In this document: in pieces, positions 1 to 9,500 of the stretch | Position numbering within the stretch: the stretch's first letter is position 1 | How the letters are laid out: each line of letters opens with the position of its first letter | NCBI GenBank assembly: GCA_044841755.1 | Contig: JAXOFM010000001.1 | Span: 372,001 to 436,000, forward strand | DNA length: 64,000 bases | From: CAZAPO01 sp044841755 | GTDB taxonomy: Bacteria > Bacteroidota > Bacteroidia > Flavobacteriales > Flavobacteriaceae | Direction: 5' to 3' | The notes under the pieces: model-generated | What the model was told of the DNA's origin: nothing | Database searches by the model: none | What the model saw: the letters and a program-made list of their open reading frames with translations, nothing else | Made by a program: the position numbers and the translations under genes

Positions 1-866
1 TTATTAGCCATATAAATTCCCAAAAGTATAAGAATTGTCGCCAAACCTTGTATTACGCTAAAACCTTCTCCGTCTAAAACTCCCCATATTAAAGCAACAA
101 CTGGCATTGAATAGGTAACCGAAGAAGCAAAAACAGGAGTTGACATTTGAACTAGCTTGTTAAAAAGTACTTTTGCCATGGCTGTTCCAAAAGCCGAGAG
201 AATAATAACATATCCCACAGACTTTACAAAAGCTTCATTCTGAAAGCTTGCTTTATCTACAAAATCTGTAGAAAATAAAACGATTATCGCAGGAATCATG
301 ATTGCGGTGAAATTTCCAACGGCAATGGTAATAGCCTTAACTTCTTGAAGATGTTTCTTTATTATATTCACATTGGTTCCATACATAATGGTTGCCATTA
401 CAACAAATCCAGCATAGAGATAGTTTTGATCAGGATTAAGATCTGCCCCTTTCAATATTAGCAATGCAGTACCAATGAAACCAATAATCACTCCAATTAT
501 TTGACGTGTTGACGAAGCTATCTTAAATATTGAAAACCCAATAAGAATTGTGTTCAAAGGAGTCAACGAATTTAAAATAGAAGCGACAGCGCTATCAATT
601 TCGGTTTCAGCAAACGCAAACAGAAATGCTGGAAAGAAAGTCCCTATAAACCCAGAAATTATAAGCCATTTCCATTGTTTTACTTTGATATTTTTAAGTG
701 TGTGAAATCCAAAAATGAAGATGAAAATTCCCGAAATGACAATACGAAGTGCTCCCAATTGCAAAGGAGTAAGACCAATTAATCCTTTTTTAATCAGAAT
801 AAAAGAACTTCCCCATATTAAGGAAAGAATTGCTAAGTATATCCACTTTTTATTTCCTGGATGCAT
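1..866 (-). CDS. EamA-family (drug/metabolite transporter superfamily) permease, 3' end cut off
   Basis: The reverse strand is open from an ATG at 866 to the window edge, giving at least 288 residues with no stop; only the last few residues should be missing. The N-terminus has the EamA opening, a hydrophobic helix containing LSLIWGSSFILIKKGL, and the end reads GLATILILLGIYMAN, typical of the last EamA helix. Alternating hydrophobic segments fit the ten-helix, two-repeat fold of this inner-membrane family, which exports or exchanges small metabolites. The substrate cannot be told from the sequence. The family call is firm. Confidence 0.85.
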   Translation of the reverse strand, partial: MHPGNKKWIYLAILSLIWGSSFILIKKGLIGLTPLQLGALRIVISGIFIFIFGFHTLKNIKVKQWKWLIISGFIGTFFPAFLFAFAETEIDSAVASILNSLTPLNTILIGFSIFKIASSTRQIIGVIIGFIGTALLILKGADLNPDQNYLYAGFVVMATIMYGTNVNIIKKHLQEVKAITIAVGNFTAIMIPAIIVLFSTDFVDKASFQNEAFVKSVGYVIILSAFGTAMAKVLFNKLVQMSTPVFASSVTYSMPVVALIWGVLDGEGFSVIQGLATILILLGIYMAN

Positions 867-923
867 GCTTGCTCATTGACTATGCAAAAGTGCTAATTTT
901 AACTGCAATTAAAAGTATTTATT

Positions 924-956
924 AGTAATTTTGTATTCATCACAATACTTATTACT
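924..956. repeat. Dyad over the promoter and start of the HMA lipoprotein gene
   Basis: AGTAAT (924-929) pairs with ATTACT (951-956), and GTATT (933-937) with AATAC (944-948). The two pairings are off by one base, so the dyad is slightly imperfect. It spans the -7 box and ends just before the ATG. It could be an operator or an mRNA hairpin over the start. Confidence 0.4.
926..933 (+). promoter_or_regulatory. Bacteroidetes -7 box for the HMA lipoprotein
   Basis: TAATTTTG matches the TAnnTTTG -7 element and lies 24 bases before the ATG at 958. I see no convincing -33 TTTG. The box sits in the left arm and loop of a dyad (924-956). Confidence 0.4.
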
Positions 957-957
957 T

Positions 958-1467
958 ATGAACACATTGAAAAATATTCTTGCCCTAGTTATGGTTACTT
1001 TTTTGGTTGTCGCATGTAAAAATGAAAAGCAACCGGAAGTAAAGACTGTAGAGACTGAAGTTGCTGCTAAAACTGAAAAAGTTTTAAATCCAGACGCCAC
1101 TTATATTAAATCTGAGTTCACTATTGATGGGATGACTTGTGAAATTGGTTGCGCTAAACTAATTCAAAGAAAGATTGATAAAATGGATGGTGTGAAAACT
1201 GTTAAAGTTGATTTTGAAAGAAAGCTAGCTATGGTTGAGTATGACGAAGCTATGGTTGATCACTCATCATTGGAAGCCACTGTTACTAAAGCATCAGACA
1301 CTTACAAAGTGAGTGATATAAAGAATGTTGATTCTTTCTCAGCAAAAAAGGAATGTAAAGAAGATTGTAAAATGGCTTGCTGTAAAGACAAAACTGAAGC
1401 CGAAAAGAAAGCTTGCGCTGAAAACTGCACAAAACCATGTTGTGCTGAAAAAAAGGTAAAGGCATAA
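958..1467 (+). CDS. Lipoprotein with heavy-metal-associated (HMA) domain and duplicated Cys-rich tail
   Basis: The protein has 169 residues when started at the ATG at 958; a longer reading adds an implausible leader. Residues 1-20 form a lipoprotein signal ending VVAC, with Cys20 as the lipid anchor. Residues about 52-117 are an HMA ferredoxin-like fold with the metal-site sequence GMTCEIGC (Cys61, Cys65), a CxxxC spacing in place of the usual CxxC. The tail from 132 carries two copies of C-x3-C-x3-CC (Cys133/137/141/142 and 153/157/161/162) exactly 20 residues apart in a Lys/Glu-rich background. HMA domains carry Cu(I), Zn or similar soft metals; the tail looks like a second metal sink. The role is inferred as envelope metal binding or chaperoning. 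No transporter gene is adjacent except the EamA permease, which is divergent. Confidence 0.85.
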   Translation: MNTLKNILALVMVTFLVVACKNEKQPEVKTVETEVAAKTEKVLNPDATYIKSEFTIDGMTCEIGCAKLIQRKIDKMDGVKTVKVDFERKLAMVEYDEAMVDHSSLEATVTKASDTYKVSDIKNVDSFSAKKECKEDCKMACCKDKTEAEKKACAENCTKPCCAEKKVKA

Positions 1468-1497
1468 CTGCTGTTTAATTTTATCTTCTTAATTACC

Positions 1498-2844
1498 TTG
1501 AGACGTTTTTTATTCCCTATTTTTCTTGGTTGCATATTAAGCTGCTCTCAAGTAAAAAATGAATCTCCTCATTGGGTAGACCTTTTTAATGGGCAGAATC
1601 TTGATGGTTGGAAAATTCTTGGAGGTTCGGCTACCTATGATGTTATTGACAATACGATTGTTGGAACTTCTCAATTAAACACTTCAAATACTTTTTTAAC
1701 CACTAAAGAATTATACTCTGATTTTATTCTGGAATTGGAATACAAAGTGGACCCAAGATTAAATTCTGGAATTCAAATACGAAGCAATAGTATTCCTGAA
1801 TACTATAATGGCAGCGTTCATGGTTACCAAGTGGAAATTGACCCTTCGGATCGTGCGTGGAGCGGTGGAATCTATGACGAGTCTAGAAGAGGATGGTTAA
1901 ACCCATTGACAAAAAACCCAACAGCACAAAAAGCTTTCAAGCAAAATGAATGGAACAAATATAGAGTTGAAGCCACAGGTGACACCATAAAAACATGGAT
2001 CAATGATGTTGAAGCAGCTCATTTAATTGATGACGCAACTAGAGCTGGGTTTATTGGATTACAGGTACATGGTATAGGTATGGACTCCACAAAACTTGGA
2101 ACACAAGTGTCTTGGAAAAACATTAAAATACTTACAGATGATGTTGAAAAACATTCTAGAAAAAGTTCCATCAAACCCATATTAACAAAGAATAACTTGA
2201 CCATTCATGAAGAAGAATCTGGATGGAAAATGTTATGGGATGGTAAGACTTTTGATGGTTGGAATAGTGTAAACTCACATAGTCTATCAGAAGCTTGGAG
2301 AATTGAAGACGGTATTTTAATAGTCAACTCTACTGAAGGAGATCATGATATAATTACCGAGAAAATCTTTGAAGAATTTGAGTTAAAACTAGAATTTAAA
2401 CTTACGGAAGGTGCTAATAGCGGCTTAAAATATTATGTCAATACATTTGAAGAAGGAGATAATTCTTCATATTTAGGTTTGGAGTTTCAAATATTAGACG
2501 ATAATAATCATCCTGATGCATTGAAAGGGACTCCATTAGGAAGTAGGACAGTTGGAGGCTTATATGATATTTTTGCTCCTAATGATAAAAAGTATGTGCA
2601 ACCAGTTGGTGAGTGGAATCGGGTTCTAATAGTTTCAAAAAACAATAAGATTACTCATTGGCTAAACAATATTAAAATATTGGAATACGATAGAAGTAGT
2701 GAAACTTTTAAAAATGCTGTTGCTAATAGTAAGTTTAATGGAGTTGAAGGTTTCGGAGTTTCGAAATCTGGACATATCTTATTGCAGGAACACGATAGTA
2801 AAGTTTCCTTTAGAAATATTAAAATAAGGGATCTTAAAGACTAA
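1498..2844 (+). CDS. Tandem DUF1080 (3-keto-disaccharide hydrolase-type) lipoprotein
   Basis: A TTG start at 1498 gives 448 residues beginning with a good lipoprotein signal (ILSC, Cys16); no upstream ATG fits. Two DUF1080 domains follow, at about 27-213 (opening LFNGQNLDGWK) and 243-446 (opening LWDGKTFDGWNS), each a concanavalin-like beta-sandwich with NSGIQ or NSGLKYY motifs. Members of this family cleave 3-keto-glycosides after C3 oxidation of sugars, but many are uncharacterised. The gene starts 30 bases after the HMA gene and ends 2 bases from the convergent cytochrome c gene. The protein is probably periplasmic or outer-membrane anchored. The domain call is firm; the substrate is unknown. 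Confidence 0.85.
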   Translation: MRRFLFPIFLGCILSCSQVKNESPHWVDLFNGQNLDGWKILGGSATYDVIDNTIVGTSQLNTSNTFLTTKELYSDFILELEYKVDPRLNSGIQIRSNSIPEYYNGSVHGYQVEIDPSDRAWSGGIYDESRRGWLNPLTKNPTAQKAFKQNEWNKYRVEATGDTIKTWINDVEAAHLIDDATRAGFIGLQVHGIGMDSTKLGTQVSWKNIKILTDDVEKHSRKSSIKPILTKNNLTIHEEESGWKMLWDGKTFDGWNSVNSHSLSEAWRIEDGILIVNSTEGDHDIITEKIFEEFELKLEFKLTEGANSGLKYYVNTFEEGDNSSYLGLEFQILDDNNHPDALKGTPLGSRTVGGLYDIFAPNDKKYVQPVGEWNRVLIVSKNNKITHWLNNIKILEYDRSSETFKNAVANSKFNGVEGFGVSKSGHILLQEHDSKVSFRNIKIRDLKD

Positions 2845-2846
2845 AA

Positions 2847-5099
2847 TTATTTAAATAGCTCTTTTAATTCAGCTTCGGTGTACATTAAACCACTTTTAGG
2901 CTTTTTATCTCTAAGCTCTTTTACTTTCTCAATATTTACTCGGTCTTTAGCTCCAGGAAAAGCATTGTTCAAGTATTCGATAATAGCAACAATATCTTCA
3001 TCACTTATTTCAGGGTTGTTCCCTAACCCAGGCATTGGCGCATTAAAATTATAAAGCTCACCATTTACATGAATAGGTCCTGAAATACCGTGTAAAATTA
3101 TCGCAGCTAATCGTTCTGAAGGTCCAGTGACATAATCAGATCCCATTAGAGGTGGTGCGATTGCATCTATACCTTCTCCGTTAAATCCATGGCATGCAGC
3201 ACAAGTTACTCTGTAAATATTATATCCAGCTGTTCTACCGTCGGTACCTGTTTTCCTTTGAACATAAATAGTGTTCTTTTTATCATTATCAATATTTACT
3301 AAGGTCTCATTAAGAATAGCCTCAAATAAAGACCCTTCGGTTATGGCATAATTAGTAGCCAAAAATGCTTGATATTCTTTTTCAAGTGAACCTAAGCTGC
3401 TTATAATTGCTTCTTGAAAAATTCTGCGATCAACATACTTTTCGGAAAGCTCTTTTAATATTGGAAAGAAAGTATCATTAGACATTTTTGCCCAAGAACC
3501 AGTTGTCATTGCAATATAAAGATCAACCTCGGCATCGTTTTTACTTTTTACATCTAATAAAACTGATTGCATTTTAGATACATTTTCAGAAGCAGCAAAA
3601 TCTCTTAGCAACATTAAACAATGAGCAATCACTTCACTAGAAGTAGTATTAGAAACAATATTAAGTAATTGTTCAAATTCAAGAGCATCTATTCCATTCA
3701 GTGTATGCAAAGCATGAATTACTGCAATATTATTTTCATTATTCAAACTCAACTCTTTTAAAAGCTTTGCGGACTTAGAATTATTAAGTAACACTAATCT
3801 TTGTTGGGCACGATCACGTAACCATCCATTAGAGCTTTGTAGTGATTTCACTAATTCTGAAATAGACATTTCTTCTACTAAAGGAATCTCAGATTTCATA
3901 TAATTAGCTTTAGATGCTCTCAATATTCTTCCCATTCCAATAATGGTGTCTACTTTATGCTCTGCTAACAATTTTTGCAAATATGGAGTAAGAAATGCTT
4001 TATGTTGAATGATTCCTCGATGCATATCAGCTATATACATATTGCCATCAGGCCCATCAAATAAGTTAACTGGTCTAAAGCCTTGTTCTGTAGAAGCTAT
4101 AAACTCTTTACCTTCCCATGCTTGGGTTGCAGCAATACTATCAACATCAAAACTTAATATATTTCGTTTTATTAAGTTAGCCTCAGGAGCACAAACAAAA
4201 GCATTTTGTAAATATTCATCTGGAAACTGATCTCCTCGATAAACTAAAGGTCCGCAAGCTGAAGTAACATTGATAAGTAAACTATCGCTATCTAAAACAC
4301 CTTTTTGATATCCTCTGTTTACGTAAGTACGATGTAATGGATATACTCTTTGATTTGGTGTTAATGACTTACTTACAGCTTTTTTTGGCTTGTAGTATTG
4401 ATTGTTGATTATAGTATTAGGAAATACAAAGTCTCCCACTATTTGTGTTGAGTTATTGTTGTAATAAATACGTCCAAAATTGTCCTTACTAATTCCCCAT
4501 TGTCCGCGATAAGTAGTTGGTTCTTTAATCCATTTTCCATTTTTACGCTGATATTTAAAATTGGAGTTAGCATTATAAATCCAGTTATCAATATTCATCA
4601 TCAATCCATTTGGTTGATGCTCTACATTTCCTCCATCAGAGTAAAGTGAATCCACCAAAACAGGATTTACAGGCTTATCATTTTCTATATCAACAAACCA
4701 AAGGTTTGGTGGTTCTGCATATAATAAACCATCATACACGTGAGCAATAGCTCTAGGCAATACAAGACTATCTAGGAAAACTTTTACATGATCTGTTATA
4801 CCGTCGTCATCCCAATCTTCCAAAATCGAAATGGTTCCATTTGGCATTTCACTATCAGTGTCTTCCAGATTTCGCATATAACCTTTCATTTCAACAGTCC
4901 AAATTCGACCTTGATTATCAAAAGATATTGAAACTGGGGCTTCAATAAAAGGTTCGGAAGCAGCAACACTTAATTCAAACCCTTCTTCAATGTGGTATCT
5001 TTCTAAAGAAACAAATGGTTCTTCGTATTCTTTTTGTTTACAAGAAACTAAAGATATACTTATAAAAAATAAGGCGCTAAAAAGCTTGTTGATCTTCAT
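2847..5099 (-). CDS. Propeller/HEAT/cytochrome c lipoprotein (PVC-type dehydrogenase-like)
   Basis: The 750-residue protein has a lipobox ending SLVSC (Cys20). The first half or so resembles the soluble sugar dehydrogenase-type propeller (VSISFDNQGRIWTVEMKGY, then NLFDGPDGNMYIADMHRG). The middle is helical and HEAT-like (about 410-600). The C-terminus is a cytochrome c domain with the heme motif CAACH near residue 632 and a likely axial Met in APMPGLGN. Such proteins are thought to oxidise sugars or alcohols and pass electrons to heme, in the periplasm. Its ATG overlaps the stop codon of the upstream pepP by one base (TAATG), implying translational coupling. The neighbouring DUF1080 gene fits a 3-keto-sugar role, which is an inference. 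Confidence 0.8.
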   Translation of the reverse strand: MKINKLFSALFFISISLVSCKQKEYEEPFVSLERYHIEEGFELSVAASEPFIEAPVSISFDNQGRIWTVEMKGYMRNLEDTDSEMPNGTISILEDWDDDGITDHVKVFLDSLVLPRAIAHVYDGLLYAEPPNLWFVDIENDKPVNPVLVDSLYSDGGNVEHQPNGLMMNIDNWIYNANSNFKYQRKNGKWIKEPTTYRGQWGISKDNFGRIYYNNNSTQIVGDFVFPNTIINNQYYKPKKAVSKSLTPNQRVYPLHRTYVNRGYQKGVLDSDSLLINVTSACGPLVYRGDQFPDEYLQNAFVCAPEANLIKRNILSFDVDSIAATQAWEGKEFIASTEQGFRPVNLFDGPDGNMYIADMHRGIIQHKAFLTPYLQKLLAEHKVDTIIGMGRILRASKANYMKSEIPLVEEMSISELVKSLQSSNGWLRDRAQQRLVLLNNSKSAKLLKELSLNNENNIAVIHALHTLNGIDALEFEQLLNIVSNTTSSEVIAHCLMLLRDFAASENVSKMQSVLLDVKSKNDAEVDLYIAMTTGSWAKMSNDTFFPILKELSEKYVDRRIFQEAIISSLGSLEKEYQAFLATNYAITEGSLFEAILNETLVNIDNDKKNTIYVQRKTGTDGRTAGYNIYRVTCAACHGFNGEGIDAIAPPLMGSDYVTGPSERLAAIILHGISGPIHVNGELYNFNAPMPGLGNNPEISDEDIVAIIEYLNNAFPGAKDRVNIEKVKELRDKKPKSGLMYTEAELKELFK

Positions 5100-6391
5100 T
5101 AAAAATTCATTAATTCTTCAATCTCATCAGCCGCGATTGGAATATTTCTCATCAAATTAAATGGATCACCTTTTTCTCGAATTACAACATCATCCTCTAG
5201 CCGAATTCCCATGTTTTCATGAGGGATGTAAATTCCAGGTTCAACAGTAAACACCATACCTGCTTTCATTGGAGTTTTTAATTCACCATAATCATGCGTA
5301 TCTAATCCCATATGATGCGAAGTCCCGTGCATAAAGTATTTTTTATATGCTGGCCATTTAGGATCTTCGTTTTGAACATCTGCCTTATCAATTAACCTCA
5401 AACCTATTAGTTCAGAAGTCATGATCTTACCAACCTCAACATGATAATCTGCCCAAAGAGTTCCTGGAACTAACATTTTTGTCGCTTCATCCTTTACACG
5501 ATGTACTGCATTATAAACTGCTCTCTGTCTATCAGTAAATCTTCCATTTACAGGAATAGTACGCGTCATATCGCTAGAATAGTTAGCATATTCTGCACCT
5601 ACATCCATAAGCAGCATATCTCCATCTTTACACTCTTGATTATTCTCAATATAGTGCAGCACACAGGCATTGAAACCAGAACCTACAATAGGTGTATAGG
5701 CAAATCCTTTTGATCTATTTCTAAGGAATTCATGCATATACTCAGCTTCAATTTCATATTCCATTACACCTGGTTTTACAAACTGTAAAATGCGTCTGAA
5801 ACCTTTTTCGGTAATATCACAAGCCGTTTGAAGTAACTCAATTTCAATTTGATCTTTAACCCCTCTTAGTTGATGCATGATTGGAAAGCTCTTCTCCCAT
5901 TTATGAGCTGGAAATTTGTCTTTTACCATTTTAATAAAACGGTCCTCTCGAGTTTCCATTTCTACAGCTTGTCTATAGTGTTCATTAGTATTGAAGTAAA
6001 TTGACTCTGCTTCAGTCATTAAATCAAAAAACACTTTATCAAAATCACTTAACCAATAAACAGTTTCAACTCCTGAAGTTTGAGCTGCTTGTTTTTTATC
6101 AAGCTTAGCTCCTTCCCAAATCGCAATATGTTCGTTTGTCTCACGAACAAACAGCACTTCTTTATGCTTTTTTTCTGAAGCATCTGGAAATATCACTAAA
6201 ATACTTTCCTCTTGATCAACTCCACTTAAATAGAAAATATCTCTGTGTTGGTGAAATGGCAAACTACTATCTGCTCCAGTTGTATAAATATCATTTGAGT
6301 TAAAAACAGCTATTGACTTAGGCTTCATTTGAGCAGCGAAATTTGCTCTGTTCTTTATAAATAACTGATTGTTTATTGGATGGTACTTCAT
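5099..6391 (-). CDS. pepP: Xaa-Pro aminopeptidase (aminopeptidase P, M24 family)
   Basis: The protein has 430 residues from the ATG at 6391 (MKYHPINNQLF); a longer frame to 6466 would add an unlikely Cys-rich leader. It has the N-terminal aminopeptidase P domain (about 1-170) and the pita-bread catalytic domain. The two-metal ligands are visible: the two Asp of DVGAEYANYSSDMTRT, the His of HGTSHHMGLDTHDYG, the Glu of EPGIYIPHENMG and the Glu of IRLEDDVV. The enzyme removes N-terminal residues that precede proline, in the cytoplasm. It is the first gene of a two-gene unit with the cytochrome c lipoprotein; why these are coupled is not evident. Confidence 0.93.
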   Translation of the reverse strand: MKYHPINNQLFIKNRANFAAQMKPKSIAVFNSNDIYTTGADSSLPFHQHRDIFYLSGVDQEESILVIFPDASEKKHKEVLFVRETNEHIAIWEGAKLDKKQAAQTSGVETVYWLSDFDKVFFDLMTEAESIYFNTNEHYRQAVEMETREDRFIKMVKDKFPAHKWEKSFPIMHQLRGVKDQIEIELLQTACDITEKGFRRILQFVKPGVMEYEIEAEYMHEFLRNRSKGFAYTPIVGSGFNACVLHYIENNQECKDGDMLLMDVGAEYANYSSDMTRTIPVNGRFTDRQRAVYNAVHRVKDEATKMLVPGTLWADYHVEVGKIMTSELIGLRLIDKADVQNEDPKWPAYKKYFMHGTSHHMGLDTHDYGELKTPMKAGMVFTVEPGIYIPHENMGIRLEDDVVIREKGDPFNLMRNIPIAADEIEELMNF

Positions 6392-6502
6392 GTTCTTTTT
6401 ATTAGAAAAACAAATGTAAGAATTAGACTTTAAAGGTTCGAATAGACAAACACAATTCGTTAACATTAACAGTCAAAAGTTCGATTGCTCAACGAGTTTA
6501 TA

Positions 6503-6510
6503 TATATTTG
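6503..6510 (+). promoter_or_regulatory. Candidate -7 box upstream of the first sortilin-like gene
   Basis: TATATTTG matches TAnnTTTG exactly and lies 40 bases before the start codon. A TTG at 6485-6487 is closer than the usual spacing of about 19, so only the -7 element is well supported. Confidence 0.35.
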
Positions 6511-6550
6511 ATATCTCGCCCAAAACATATATTTACTAACCAACCATTAA

Positions 6551-9500
6551 ATGATGAATTACAAATTCTTCGTACTATGCTTTCTATTAAGCATATTTTC
6601 AATTCAGAATAAACACGCCCAAGTTGACAATGCTGTTTTTAAAAATTTAAATTTCCGTTTTATAGGTCCTGAAGGTAATAGAGCAATTGCCATTGCTGGT
6701 GTTCCTGGAGATCCAATGACAAGTTATATTGGTGCTGCTTCTGGAGGTCTTTGGAAGACTACAGATGGAGGTCTAAACTGGCAACCTATTTTTGATGATC
6801 AAGATGTGTCTTCTATTGGATCAATAGCTATTACTCCCTCCAACCCAGACATATTATGGGTAGGTACAGGAGAAACTTTTATCATACGTCCTGCTCATGC
6901 CACGGGAGATGGTATATACAAGTCAGAAGACGCAGGAAAAACCTGGAAACGAATGGGGCTTGAAAAGACAGGTCGAATTGGACGTGTTATTGTTCACCCA
7001 ACAAATCCAAATATTGTATATGCAGCTGCTTTAGGGCATACATTCGGCCCGCAACAAGAGCGAGGTGTATTTAAAACCAAAGATGGAGGAAAAACCTGGA
7101 AGCGAATACTTTTTGTTGATGAAAATACTGGAGCTGCTGATATAGAAATAGATCCTAAAAATCCAGACAATATCTTAGTTGGAATGTGGTCCATTCATAT
7201 CAATACTTGGGGACTAAATAGTGGAGGTCCAGGAGGTGGTATTTATAGATCAACCGATGGTGGTGAGTCTTGGGAGAACATGAAAGATAAAGGGCTTCCT
7301 GGAGGAAAAGATCATCCTGTTGGAAAAACTGGAGTTGCCATTTCTCATTCAAGCCCAAATATTGCCTATGCGCTATTTGAGATAGAAAGTCCTGCATTAT
7401 ATAGGACTGAAGATTTTGGTGAAACTTGGACATTAATGACTCGTAATCATGACATAAATGAAAGAGCTCCTTACTACACACGAATGCGAGTTTCTACAGA
7501 TAATCCTGATGAAATATATATTGCCAATGTAAAATTTATTGTTTCTAAAGACGGAGGAAAAACATTGAAGAGTGGCTACTCTGCAGGTGGAGACAACCAC
7601 GATATTTGGGTCGATCCAACTAATGCGGATCGTATTATGGTAGCACACGATGGGTGCGCAAGTTTTAGTATGAATAGAGGTAAAACATATCAGCGTATTG
7701 TTCTTCCAATTGCTCAAATGTATCATGTAGCTACCGATGATCAAATACCATATAACGTTTATGGAAACCGGCAAGATGGTTATTCATATAAAGGACCAAG
7801 TAATAGTTTACAAGGGTATATTCCTATTGGTTTATGGGAAGGAGTTGGTGGTTGTGAAAGTGGTTTTGCTCAACCAGATCCTTTTGATAATAATATTGTT
7901 TGGTCTGGCTGCTATGACGGAGGTTTAGAACGTTATGATGCCAGAACAGGTCATGCACGGGATGTTCGTGTTTGGCCAGAAGCTGGTTATGGATGGGCAC
8001 CAGCAAATATGAAATATCGTTGGTATTGGAATTTTCCTCTAGAATTTTCCAGCCATGTAAAACATCGCGTTTATGTAGGAAGTCAATTTGTTCATAAGAG
8101 TGATGATAATGGGAATAGTTGGCAAGTAATTAGCCCAGATCTAACTCTTAACATTAAGTCACATCAACAAAATTCGGGAGGAATTGCCATAGATAATTTA
8201 ATGACCTGGGATGGGGCTGTTTTAATCTCTATTGAAGAATCAAAATTGGAAGAAGGTATCATTTGGACAGGAAGTAACGATGGTCAGGTTCATGTAACTA
8301 AAGATTTTGGTAAAGCGTGGACAAATGTTTCAAAGAACATTCCTGACTTACCAGAATGGGGAACTATATCGAACATTGAGATTTCAAGATACAATAAAGG
8401 AACAGTATACATTACAGTGGATCTTCATCACATGGGTAATTTCGATCCGTTTGTGTATAAAACTACTGATTATGGTCAATCATGGAAACTGATTAGTAAA
8501 AGTGTACCGAAATCAATTCATAGTTTCGCTCATGTTATCAAAGAAGATCCTAAAAAAGAAGGAATGCTTTATTTAGGCGTTGATAATGGACTTTATATAA
8601 GTCATGATGATGGAGATAATTGGATGCGCTTAAAAAATAATTTACCTCCTGCTCCAATATATTGGCTAGAAATTCAGGAGCGTTTCGATGATCTTGTAAT
8701 TGGCACTTATGGAAGAGGATATTATATTCTTGATAATATCTCTCCTTTAAGAGAGTATGTTGATGATACTCAAGATTCTGATGTGCACTTGTTTAGTTTA
8801 AGACAAGCTTATAGGTTTCATGACAGACAAAGTATAAAAACTGATGGTCCTAGTATGAATTCTGGTCGTAATCCAGCTTATGGTGCTGAAATTAATTATT
8901 ATCTTAAAGACACAATACATGAGAAGGTTGAAGTTCAGATTCTATCCCAAAACGATGAAATTATAAGAACGCTAAAAGGAAGTAACAAAGCCGGTATAAA
9001 CAGAGTGATGTGGGATTTAAGATACGAACCAACTTACAAACCATATTTACGCTCAACACCTCCAGGAAGACCATGGGTTCAACTAAATGGAGAAGGTTGG
9101 CGTCCATTAGTTACTTGGGATTTAGATCTTTGGAGAGGGCAATTTGGTCCTAAAGTAGTACCAGATGTTTATAAGGTTAAACTTATTGTGGATGAGCAAG
9201 AATTTGTTAGAGATCTTACAGTAGTTAAAGATCCAAAATCTGAAGGTTCAAAAGAAGATATAAAAACTCAAGTAGCACTTTCATTAGAACTTAGAGATGC
9301 AATGAATATAGCAGTAAATATGATAAATACCGTTGAAATCATTCGCAGTGAATTAAATACACTTATCCCTAAGCTTAAACGAAAAAAAGATATTGAAAAC
9401 GCAGAACTCCTTCTAAAAAAGGCTGAATCTGTTGCAGGCTCCCTGTATGATATTCACCTAACAGGAGCTAGAGAAGATGCTTTTAGATCACCAATGAAAT

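Noticed and set aside
909..1100. Reverse-strand frame of 63 codons over the HMA gene start
   Set aside because: It is antisense to a gene with clear lipoprotein and HMA features, and has no recognisable content.
6392..6466. Longer start for aminopeptidase P
   Set aside because: The extra 25 residues are Cys-rich and unlike the family; the ATG at 6391 gives the standard N-terminus.
7433..7774. Reverse-strand frame of 113 codons within the first sortilin-like gene
   Set aside because: The long shadow reflects the repeated Asp-box codons of the true gene; the translation has no domain or signal.
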